DNA of 5,340 bases from Gammaproteobacteria bacterium. GTDB taxonomy: Bacteria; Pseudomonadota; Gammaproteobacteria; Steroidobacterales; Steroidobacteraceae. Below, in pieces: positions 1 through 5,186 of the stretch. Made by a program: the position numbers and the translations under genes. Where the stretch lies: assembly GCA_009923475.1 (NCBI GenBank), contig RFTM01000143.1, positions 1 through 5,340 of the forward strand, given 5' to 3'. How positions within the stretch are numbered: position 1 is the first letter of the stretch; each line of letters opens with the position of its first letter. The notes beneath the pieces are model-generated. The model saw nothing but the letters and a program-made list of their open reading frames with translations. It had not been told where the DNA came from and made no database searches.

Positions 1-1
1 C

Positions 2-175
2 GGCATCGACGTCACGATCGAGCGCGACGGGCTGCTGCGTATCGACGAGCGCATCGAGTACGACTTCGGGAGCGAACCGCGCCACGGCATCTATCGCGAC
101 GTGGTGACGCGCCAGCGCTACGACGACACGTACGACCGCGTGTACAACCTGACCGTGGAACGTGTCGAGGCGGAT
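2..175 (+). pseudogene. DUF2207-like protein, N-terminal domain fragment (both ends missing)
   Basis: The frame starting at base 2 reads as the extracytoplasmic N-terminal domain of DUF2207 (YciQ-like) predicted membrane proteins. Visible features are a beta-strand segment VTIERDGLLRIDERIEYDFG, then RHGIYRDV, then a YDDTYDRVY element and NLTVERVEA. The true start lies upstream of the window. Similarity stops at about base 175: the frame continues open but turns into Gly/Arg-rich sequence unlike the family, and its first stop is at 566-568, deep inside the photolyase gene. Family members are usually several hundred residues long, with membrane segments and often a Gly-rich tail, and none of that is present. 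Neither of the other two forward frames recovers the domain (one stops at 246-248, the other just before the photolyase). I infer a 3'-truncated gene or remnant. A frameshift combined with a deletion, or an assembly join, would look the same. The family call is fairly sure; the pseudogene call is moderate. Confidence 0.55.
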
Positions 176-187
176 CGCGGCGTGGCT

Positions 188-208
188 GGGCGTGGGCGCG
201 GGCATGGG
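188..208 (+). other. G-quadruplex-type motif (four G3 tracts, 3-nt loops)
   Basis: Four GGG tracts lie at 188-190, 194-196, 200-202 and 206-208 with exact 6-base periodicity and 3-base loops (CGT, CGC, CAT). This meets the standard four-tract G-quadruplex rule. It can also be described as four copies of a degenerate YGGGCR hexamer. A run of seven Gs follows at 220-226. The motif sits just after the DUF2207 similarity ends and about 95 bases before the photolyase start. In such GC-rich DNA it may be chance; folding is not shown. Confidence 0.5.
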
Positions 209-253
209 CGGTTCCCGGTGGGGGGGCGAGGCAGCCCGCAGAAACTGACACGG

Positions 254-284
254 CCGCCCCGCGGCGTAAAGCACGGCGGGGCGG
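254..284 (+). terminator. GC-rich hairpin upstream of the photolyase gene
   Basis: A perfect 9-base inverted repeat (CCGCCCCGC at 254-262, GCGGGGCGG at 276-284) encloses a 13-base loop containing TAAA. It lies between the DUF2207 remnant and the photolyase start. No T-tract follows (GTCTCG comes next), so it is not a canonical intrinsic terminator. It could end the upstream transcript, mark an ancestral 3' end, or be incidental in GC-rich DNA. Confidence 0.3.
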
Positions 285-292
285 GTCTCGCG

Positions 293-298
293 GATAAT
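293..298 (+). promoter_or_regulatory. Candidate -10 element of the photolyase gene
   Basis: GATAAT matches the -10 consensus TATAAT at five of six positions and ends 5 bases before the ATG at 304. No Shine-Dalgarno sequence separates it from the ATG, so transcription would start at or next to the start codon (leaderless). No good -35 is visible at 16-18 bases spacing, where the sequence is part of the hairpin arm. It stands out as an AT-rich patch in GC-rich DNA, but it is unproven. Confidence 0.3.
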
Positions 299-303
299 GG
301 GCC

Positions 304-1863
304 ATGCGCAACCTCGTCCTCGTGCTCGGCGACCAGCTCGACCGGCGCTCTGCGGCCTTCGACGGCTTCGATGCGACGGTGGACCGCGTGTGGATGGCCG
401 AGGCGCGCCACGAGTCCGAGCCCCTGCGCTCGAGCCTCGCCCGCATCGCCCTGTTCCTCGCCTGCATGCGCCACTTCCGCGACGCGCTGCGCGCCGAGGG
501 CGTCGTGGTCGAGTACCACGCGCTCGAGGCGGTGCCGCGTGCGACGCCGGGCGTGGCGGGCGCCTTGATCGCGCTGCTGCGGCGCGACCTCGCGCGCCTG
601 CGGCCCGCGGCGGTGGTGCTGCTGGAGCCGGGCGACTTCGGGCTCGGCGAGGCGCTGCGCGCCGCGCTGGCCGAGGCCGGCGTGCAGATCATGGAGCGCG
701 AGGACCGGCACTTCCTGTGCAGCCGCGCCGAGTTCGCGGCGCATGCGCGCGGCCGCAAGCAGCTGCGCATGGAGTTCTTCTATCGCGAGATGCGGCGGCG
801 GCATCGCGTGCTGCTCGATGCCGAGGGCGGTCCCGAGGGCGGCGAGTGGAACTTCGACGCCGAGAACCGCAAGCCCTTCGGGCGCGAGGGGCCGGGCGCG
901 CTCGGCCTGCAGGCGCCGCTCGCGTTCCCGCCCGACGAAGTGACGCGCGGCGTGCTGCGCGAGGTGAAGGCGGCGTTCGCCGACCATCCGGGCGCGCTGG
1001 ACGGCTTCGATTGGCCGGTGACGCGCGCCGAGGCGCTGCGCGCGCTCGACGATTTCGTCGCGCACCGGCTGGCCGCGTTCGGCGACCACCAGGACGCGAT
1101 GTGGCAGGGCGAACCCTGGCTCTTCCACTCGCGCATCTCCGCGGCGCTCAACCTCAAGCTGCTCGACCCGCGCGAGGTGATCGCCGCGGTGGAGGCCGCC
1201 TATCGTGCCGGGCGCGCGCCGCTGACGGCGGCCGAGGGCTTCATCCGCCAGGTCCTCGGCTGGCGCGAGTACGTGCGCGGCGTGTACTGGCTGCAGATGC
1301 CGGACTACCTCGGGCGCAACGCGCTCGGCGCGCGCGAGCCGCTGCCCGCCCTCTACTGGACGGGCGACACCGACATGGCCTGCCTGCGCGATGCGGTGGG
1401 GCAGACGCTGCGCCTCGGCTATGCGCACCACATCCAGCGGTTGATGGTCACCGGCCTGTTCGCGTTGCTGGTCGGCGTCGATCCGCGCGAGGTGCACCGC
1501 TGGTACCTCGCGGTCTACGTCGACGCGCACGAGTGGGTCGAGCTGCCGAACACGCTCGGCATGTCGCAGTACGCCGATGGCGGCGTGATGGCCTCCAAGC
1601 CCTACATCGCCTCCGGCCGCTACATCGCGCGCATGGGGAACCACTGCGCCGGCTGCCGCTACGACCCCGGCGCCGCGACCGGCGCGAAGGCCTGCCCGTT
1701 CACCACCCTGTACTGGGATTTCCTGCTGCGGCACGAGACCGCGCTCGCCGCCAACCCGCGCATGGTGATGCAGGTGCGCAACCTGCGGCGGCTCGATGCG
1801 GAGGCGCACGCGGCGATCCGCCGGCAAGCCGCCGCGCTGCGCGCCGCCTTGAAGGGCGCGTAG
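304..1863 (+). CDS. phrB: Prokaryotic (6-4) photolyase, iron-sulfur type (FeS-BCP / PhrB family)
   Basis: A 519-residue flavoprotein, the normal length for this family (the 'deoxyribodipyrimidine photolyase-related' group), which uses light to repair UV-induced (6-4) photoproducts. The N-terminal alpha/beta antenna domain begins NLVLVLGDQLD, and the helical FAD domain follows from about residue 210. Conserved stretches include GGEWNFDAENRKP (180-191), LFHSRIS (273-279) and LGWREYVRG (318-326). Four cysteines, C360, C448, C451 and C464, have the same spacing (88, 3, 13) as the [4Fe-4S] ligands I recall for Agrobacterium PhrB. With the same +10 offset, H375/H376 match its active-site histidines, and W352, W400 and Y401 match its electron-transfer residues. 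The antenna in characterised members is 6,7-dimethyl-8-ribityllumazine. The start at 304 places the first beta-strand at residues 2-7, as expected. No Shine-Dalgarno sequence is present. The gene appears monocistronic, 26 bases ahead of the SDR. The symbol follows Agrobacterium; E. coli phrB is a different, CPD-type enzyme. Confidence 0.96.
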   Translation: MRNLVLVLGDQLDRRSAAFDGFDATVDRVWMAEARHESEPLRSSLARIALFLACMRHFRDALRAEGVVVEYHALEAVPRATPGVAGALIALLRRDLARLRPAAVVLLEPGDFGLGEALRAALAEAGVQIMEREDRHFLCSRAEFAAHARGRKQLRMEFFYREMRRRHRVLLDAEGGPEGGEWNFDAENRKPFGREGPGALGLQAPLAFPPDEVTRGVLREVKAAFADHPGALDGFDWPVTRAEALRALDDFVAHRLAAFGDHQDAMWQGEPWLFHSRISAALNLKLLDPREVIAAVEAAYRAGRAPLTAAEGFIRQVLGWREYVRGVYWLQMPDYLGRNALGAREPLPALYWTGDTDMACLRDAVGQTLRLGYAHHIQRLMVTGLFALLVGVDPREVHRWYLAVYVDAHEWVELPNTLGMSQYADGGVMASKPYIASGRYIARMGNHCAGCRYDPGAATGAKACPFTTLYWDFLLRHETALAANPRMVMQVRNLRRLDAEAHAAIRRQAAALRAALKGA

Positions 1864-1874
1864 CGCCCCGGGCG

Positions 1875-1883
1875 TAGTACCCT
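1875..1883 (+). promoter_or_regulatory. Candidate -10 region of the SDR operon
   Basis: TAGTACCCT contains two overlapping -10-like hexamers. One is TAGTAC (1875-1880). The better TANNNT match is TACCCT (1878-1883), which ends 6 bases before the ATG at 1890. No Shine-Dalgarno sequence is present in the 26-base gap after the photolyase stop, so a leaderless start is possible. No -35 is recognisable because the upstream sequence is photolyase coding DNA. Read-through from the photolyase gene is the alternative. Confidence 0.25.
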
Positions 1884-1889
1884 AGCCGC

Positions 1890-2711
1890 ATGACCTCCGC
1901 CGCCCACAACCTCACGCAGCGCTTCCCGAAGCGCCGCGCCTTCATCACCGGCGCGGCGAGCGGCCTCGGGCTCGCCTGCGCCGAGACGCTCGCCCGCGAG
2001 GGTTGGCAGCTGTTCCTCACCGACGCCGACGCCGAGCGGCTCGACCTCGTGACCCAGAGCTTCCGGCGCGACGGCGCCCCGGTGATGTCCTCGCCCTGCG
2101 ACGTGCGCGATGCGGCGGCGGTGCAGGCCGTGGTCGATGCGGCCGTGGCGCTCGCCGGCGGCATCGACATCGCGATCCACTGCGCCGGCGTGTCGGTGGC
2201 CGGCCGTTTCCACGAGACGCCGCCCGAAGACTGGGCCTGGTGCTTCGACATCAACGTGCTCGGCGTCGCCAACTCCTGCCGCGCCGTGATCCGCCACATG
2301 GCGCGCGGCCAGGGCGGGGTGATCATCAACATCGCGAGCGTGGCGGGTTTCTGCGCGGGCCCGCAGATGGCCGCCTACAACGCCTCGAAGGCCGCGGTGA
2401 TCTCGCTCAGCGAGACGCTGATGCAGGAGTACGGCGCCTACGGCGTGCGCACCATGGCGGTGATGCCGGCCTTCTTCCGCACCAACATCGTCGTCAACGG
2501 CCGCGGTCCGTCGCGCGTCCTCGAGGCCGCCGGCAAGCTCGTCGAGCAGTCCGGCATCGAGGCCTCGGAGGTCGCCGAGGCGATCCTCATGGCGGCCTCG
2601 CGTGGCCGCACGCACCTCGTCTATCCGCCGAAGTACCGCGCGCTGTGGTGGCTCAAGCGCTTCGCGCCGGAGCGTTGGCACAAGCTCTTCCCGCTGCTCT
2701 TCAAGCGCTGA
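1890..2711 (+). CDS. SDR-family NAD(P)-dependent oxidoreductase (classical short-chain dehydrogenase)
   Basis: A 273-residue cytosolic Rossmann-fold enzyme that interconverts an alcohol and a carbonyl (substrate unknown). The cofactor motif TGAASGLG is at 20-27. An acidic D45 at the end of beta-2 favours NAD(H) over NADP(H), and CDV at 70-72 contacts adenine. The catalytic tetrad is complete: N122, S150, Y163 and K167 in YNASK, with Ser 13 residues before Tyr as usual. The NNAG motif reads HCAG at 97-100, so the usual Asn is Cys98. After the core, residues about 245-273 form a basic, aromatic tail ([26 protein letters not shown]) beyond the minimal 250-residue SDR. I infer it could be an amphipathic helix contacting a membrane or a lipid-like substrate. 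This is the first gene of a three-gene unit; the VOC gene begins 31 bases after its stop. There is no Shine-Dalgarno sequence. The family call is secure; substrate and direction are unknown. Confidence 0.94.
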   Translation: MTSAAHNLTQRFPKRRAFITGAASGLGLACAETLAREGWQLFLTDADAERLDLVTQSFRRDGAPVMSSPCDVRDAAAVQAVVDAAVALAGGIDIAIHCAGVSVAGRFHETPPEDWAWCFDINVLGVANSCRAVIRHMARGQGGVIINIASVAGFCAGPQMAAYNASKAAVISLSETLMQEYGAYGVRTMAVMPAFFRTNIVVNGRGPSRVLEAAGKLVEQSGIEASEVAEAILMAASRGRTHLVYPPKYRALWWLKRFAPERWHKLFPLLFKR

Positions 2712-2733
2712 CCGCGAAGACGGCCGCACGCCC

Positions 2734-2737
2734 GAGG
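2734..2737 (+). promoter_or_regulatory. Ribosome binding site of the VOC gene
   Basis: GAGG lies 5 bases before ATG 2743, a good Shine-Dalgarno core with normal spacing. It decides the start: the open frame extends upstream to about 2602 inside the SDR gene, but that extension reads as Ser/Arg-rich shadow sequence, while the VOC fold begins immediately at 2743. Confidence 0.6.
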
Positions 2738-2742
2738 TCCCC

Positions 2743-3168
2743 ATGCTCTCGCCGTTCCATCTCGCCATCCCCGTGCACGACCTCGCCGCCGCGCGCGCCT
2801 TCTACGGCGCCCGTTTCGGCTGCCCCGAGGGCCGGTCGGCGGCGGAATGGGTCGACTTCGATTTCTTCGGCCATCAGCTCGTGGCGCACCTCGACCCCGC
2901 GCGCAAGGCCTTCACCCCCGCGGCCCACGCCAACCGCGTCGACGGCCACGACGTGCCGGTGCCGCATTTCGGCGTGGTGCTCGGCTGGGACGCCTGGCAG
3001 GCGCTCGCGGCGCGGCTCACGGCCGAAGGGACGGAGTTCATCATCGCGCCCGGCATCCGCTTCGCGGGCGAGGTGGGCGAGCAGGCGACCTTCTTCCTCT
3101 ACGACCCGTCCGGCAACGCGCTCGAGTTCAAGGCGTTCCGCGATCCGTCACGCCTGTTCGCGCGATGA
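2743..3168 (+). CDS. VOC-superfamily protein, COG3565-type predicted dioxygenase/glyoxalase
   Basis: A 141-residue protein of the vicinal-oxygen-chelate fold, which binds a divalent metal and acts on vicinal oxygen groups (extradiol dioxygenases, glyoxalase I and relatives). It starts [22 protein letters not shown], the first beta-alpha module. The middle has [15 protein letters not shown] (36-50) and [10 protein letters not shown] (71-80). The end has [19 protein letters not shown] and LFAR. H6, H75 and E128 occupy the places expected for metal ligands. The wording [13 protein letters not shown] and the C-terminus LEFKAF.DP..LFAR are typical of the small proteobacterial group called 'predicted dioxygenase of extradiol dioxygenase family' (COG3565), whose substrate I do not know to be established. 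It is a single-domain protein and would act as a dimer by family analogy. Its TGA overlaps the ATG of the hydrolase gene, which implies coupled translation. The fold call is strong; the reaction is unknown. Confidence 0.92.
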   Translation: MLSPFHLAIPVHDLAAARAFYGARFGCPEGRSAAEWVDFDFFGHQLVAHLDPARKAFTPAAHANRVDGHDVPVPHFGVVLGWDAWQALAARLTAEGTEFIIAPGIRFAGEVGEQATFFLYDPSGNALEFKAFRDPSRLFAR

Positions 3169-4055
3169 CCGGGGACGGGCGCGCCGTCGGCAGCTGGATC
3201 GACCGCCGCATCCCGACCGGCGACGGCCTAGGGCTGCATTGCCGGGATTACCCGGGTCCGGCGGGCGCCGGCCCGCATCCGCCCGTGCTGTGCCTGCCCG
3301 GGCTCACGCGCAACTGCCGCGATTTCGAGCCCTTGGCGCTGCATCTCGCCGCGCGCCACCGGGTGCTGACCCCCGACCTGCGCGGCCGCGGTCGCTCGGA
3401 CCACGACCCCGACTGGCGACGTTACCGCCTCGATGTCTACGTCGCCGACATGCTGACGCTGCTGGACGCCTTGGGCGTGGCGCGGGTGGTGGTGGTCGGC
3501 ACGTCCCTCGGCGGGTTCGTCGGCATGTTCCTGGCCGCGGGCCATCGCGGACGCGTCGCGGGGCTCGTGCTCAACGACATCGGCCCGGAGCTCGATCCGC
3601 GCGGCATGCTGCGCATCGCCACCGGCGCCGGCACGGCGCGCGCCGTGGCGACCTGGGAGGAGGCCGCGGCCGACGCGCGCGAGGCCAACGCGATGGCGCT
3701 GCCGGACTTCGGCGACGACGACTGGCTGCGCTTCGCCCATGCGGTCTACCGCGAGGAATCGCCGGGACGCATCGTCCGCGATGTCGACCCGCTGATCGGC
3801 CGGGCGCTGCGCGAACCGGGCGGCCCGGCGCCCGATTTCTGGGCGGCCTTCGCGGCGCTCGACGGCCTGCCCTTGCTCTCGATCCGCGGGGCGCTCTCCG
3901 ACCTGCTCGCGGCCGATACCGTCGCGAAGATGCTGGCGCGGCAGCCGCAGATGCAGCGCTGCGAGCTCCCGGGCCGCGGCCATGCCCCGACCCTCGACGA
4001 GCCGGAGAGCCGCGCCGCCCTCGACCGCTTCCTCGCCCCCTGGGCCGCGCCGTAG
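3165..4055 (+). CDS. Alpha/beta-hydrolase-fold enzyme
   Basis: A 296-residue serine hydrolase of the alpha/beta fold, predicted cytosolic (no signal peptide or membrane segment). Motifs in order: [15 protein letters not shown] (40-54), where the HG oxyanion motif of many relatives is [12 protein letters not shown] (70-79); the nucleophile elbow GTSLGG with Ser114; VLNDIGPE after strand 6; the acid at D246 in RGALSDLLA; and H273 in [13 protein letters not shown]. The triad S114-D246-H273 is therefore complete. A lid region lies at about residues 140-225. The ATG at 3165 overlaps the VOC stop (ATGA) and has no Shine-Dalgarno sequence of its own, so it is probably translated by re-initiation. 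Esterase, lactonase or C-C hydrolase activity would each be compatible; the sequence does not decide. Next to an SDR and a VOC protein, a ring-fission or lactone-opening step is conceivable but speculative. The convergent Alx gene ends 25 bases downstream. Confidence 0.94.
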   Translation: MTGDGRAVGSWIDRRIPTGDGLGLHCRDYPGPAGAGPHPPVLCLPGLTRNCRDFEPLALHLAARHRVLTPDLRGRGRSDHDPDWRRYRLDVYVADMLTLLDALGVARVVVVGTSLGGFVGMFLAAGHRGRVAGLVLNDIGPELDPRGMLRIATGAGTARAVATWEEAAADAREANAMALPDFGDDDWLRFAHAVYREESPGRIVRDVDPLIGRALREPGGPAPDFWAAFAALDGLPLLSIRGALSDLLAADTVAKMLARQPQMQRCELPGRGHAPTLDEPESRAALDRFLAPWAAP

Positions 4056-4063
4056 CCGGCGCA

Positions 4064-4078
4064 GCGGCCGTCGGCCGC
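4064..4078. terminator. Short symmetric hairpin between convergent genes
   Basis: The 25-base gap between the hydrolase stop and the Alx stop contains GCGGCC (4064-4069), a GTC loop, and GGCCGC (4073-4078), which is perfectly self-complementary. It could fold in transcripts from either side and so serve both convergent genes. Neither strand has a T-tract, so it is not a canonical intrinsic terminator. Confidence 0.35.
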
Positions 4079-4080
4079 CG

Positions 4081-5091
4081 TCAGCCTTCGGACGGCTTGG
4101 CGCGGTTGTAGGCGATCGACACCAGGATCGAGACGGCGAGGATCGCGCCGATGATGCTCAGCGACAGCGTGATCGGGAACTTGCCGCCGAACGCCTCGTT
4201 GAGCCACACCATCTTGAGGCCGACGAACACCAGGATCACGCCGAGGCCGTACTTCAGGAACTGGAAGGCCTTCACCATGCTCTGCAGCACGAAGAACAGC
4301 GAGCGCAGGCCGATGATGGCGAAGATGTTCGAGGTGAAGACGATGAACGGCTCGTTGGTGAGCGCGAAGATCGCCGGCACCGAGTCGATGGCGAAGATGA
4401 TGTCGCTGAACTCGATGAAGGCGAGGGCGACGAAGAGCGGCGTCACCCAGGTCTTGCCGTCGATCTCGACCCAGAACTTGTCGCCGTGGAACTGCGGCGT
4501 GACCGGGAACAGCTTGCGGATGCCGAGGATGATCGGGTTGCGCGACGGGTCGAGCGGCTTCTCGGGCAGGAACAGGATCTTGAGGCCGGTGAGGATCAGG
4601 AACACGCCGAAGATGATCACGATCCACTCGTACTGCATCAGCACCGAGCCGAGCGAGATGAAGAGCGCGCGGAAGGCGATGGCGCCGAGGATGCCGTAGA
4701 ACAGCACCTTCTGCTGGTACTGCACGGGCACGGCGAAGTACGAGAACACGGCCACGAACACGAACACGTTGTCGATGGCGAGCGCGTACTCGACCACGTA
4801 GCCGGCGAGGAACTCGAGCGAGGTGTCGCGCGCCAGCTGCGCGTGCGGCAGGCCGGCGAGCTCGGGACGGGTCGGCAGTTCGTGCAGCAGGTACTGGTAG
4901 AGGCCCCAGTTGAAGGCGAGCGCGAGGCCGATGAAGACGATGCTGCGGACGATCGCCGAACGCAGCGACGGCACGCTGCCGGGCTTGCTGAACACGCCCA
5001 GGTCGAAGGCCAGCACCACGAAGAGCGCCGCGATGAAGCCGATGTAGGCCCACCAGTAGTCGGCGAACGGGATCAGGAGGAGGTCTTGCAT
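4081..5091 (-). CDS. alx: TerC/Alx-family integral membrane protein (probable metal transporter)
   Basis: A 336-residue polytopic inner-membrane protein that resembles E. coli Alx along its length (the family is about 320-345 residues). Alx is linked to Mn2+ export and alkaline pH, and TerC relatives to tellurite resistance and metallation of exported proteins. Roughly nine hydrophobic segments are visible, at about 14-34, 45-69, 94-118, 129-152, 155-174, 217-243, 248-269, 280-297 and 307-328. The family's acidic intramembrane motifs are present: E101 and D107-N108 in VVEYALAIDNVF, and E227, D230 and D236 in EFSDIIFAIDSVPAIFA, followed by TSNIFAIIGLR (N255, R263). A hydrophilic loop at about 176-215 separates the two halves. 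The start at 5091 gives the usual short N-terminus before the first helix; no Shine-Dalgarno sequence precedes it. The gene stands alone, divergent from putP. Metal specificity cannot be read from the sequence, so the symbol reflects the closest characterised relative. Confidence 0.94.
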   Translation of the reverse strand: MQDLLLIPFADYWWAYIGFIAALFVVLAFDLGVFSKPGSVPSLRSAIVRSIVFIGLALAFNWGLYQYLLHELPTRPELAGLPHAQLARDTSLEFLAGYVVEYALAIDNVFVFVAVFSYFAVPVQYQQKVLFYGILGAIAFRALFISLGSVLMQYEWIVIIFGVFLILTGLKILFLPEKPLDPSRNPIILGIRKLFPVTPQFHGDKFWVEIDGKTWVTPLFVALAFIEFSDIIFAIDSVPAIFALTNEPFIVFTSNIFAIIGLRSLFFVLQSMVKAFQFLKYGLGVILVFVGLKMVWLNEAFGGKFPITLSLSIIGAILAVSILVSIAYNRAKPSEG

Positions 5092-5100
5092 AGGGCGCGC

Positions 5101-5106
5101 ATGGTA
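5101..5106 (-). promoter_or_regulatory. Candidate -10 element of the Alx gene
   Basis: On the minus strand the hexamer reads TACCAT (four of six matches to TATAAT, and a TANNNT form). It ends 9 bases before the ATG at 5091, with no Shine-Dalgarno sequence in between, again suggesting a leaderless or nearly leaderless transcript. A -35 at 17-base spacing would be CTGTCG, a poor match. Confidence 0.22.
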
Positions 5107-5154
5107 GGCGAACCGCGGCCGTCCGACAGACGGAAATCCCGTAGTGTGCCTTCG

Positions 5155-5167
5155 GTTACACTGAAAC
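5155..5167. promoter_or_regulatory. Operator-like imperfect palindrome in the alx/putP spacer
   Basis: GTTACACTGAAAC has matching arms GTTnCA and TGnAAC around a central C. It fails only at the symmetric A/A pair and the centre. It overlaps the candidate putP -10 (5157-5162), where a bound repressor would block transcription. An overlapping second symmetry, AGTGT (5143-5147) with ACACT (5158-5162), encloses a TTCG loop and could form an RNA hairpin. The cognate regulator is unknown and no repeated copy is seen. Confidence 0.25.
5157..5162 (+). promoter_or_regulatory. Candidate -10 element of putP
   Basis: TACACT (four of six to TATAAT, TANNNT type) lies 24 bases before the putP ATG, so transcription would start near 5168-5170 with a short leader that still includes the Shine-Dalgarno sequence. 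No recognisable -35 occurs at normal spacing, so an activator or another sigma factor may be involved if this is the promoter. Confidence 0.3.
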
Positions 5168-5173
5168 TTGGGC

Positions 5174-5181
5174 GGGGGGAG
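5174..5181 (+). promoter_or_regulatory. Ribosome binding site of putP
   Basis: GGGGGGAG ends 5 bases before ATG 5187 and contains the GGAG core at normal spacing. It is the most purine-rich Shine-Dalgarno site in the window and supports 5187 as the start. Confidence 0.65.
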
Positions 5182-5186
5182 CCGCG

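Noticed and set aside
171..248. Gly-rich frame ending at 246-248 as a possible surviving C-terminal tail of the DUF2207 protein
   Set aside because: Some DUF2207 proteins end in Gly-rich tails, but this 25-residue stretch simply follows the G-rich repeat and lacks the usual Gly/Ser run and terminal aromatic. The evidence is too thin to annotate.
176..568. Continuation of the DUF2207 frame as a fused or longer protein
   Set aside because: After about base 175 it is Gly/Arg-rich and then reads the photolyase gene out of frame. There is no family similarity, so I treat only the first part as real.
118..1827. Long minus-strand open frame (569 codons) opposite the photolyase gene
   Set aside because: The translation is His/Arg/Ala/Glu-rich with no recognisable domain, and it mirrors a well-supported plus-strand gene. 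Long antisense frames are expected at this GC content.
1864..1874. Palindrome CGCCCCGGGCG after the photolyase stop as a terminator
   Set aside because: The arms are separated by one base, so no hairpin can form, and no T-tract follows. It is a common GC-rich palindrome.
2003..4111. Long plus-strand open frame (702 codons) running across the SDR, VOC and hydrolase genes
   Set aside because: It is low-complexity Arg/Ala/Pro sequence in a shifted frame, while the three overlapping frames each carry complete enzyme motifs.
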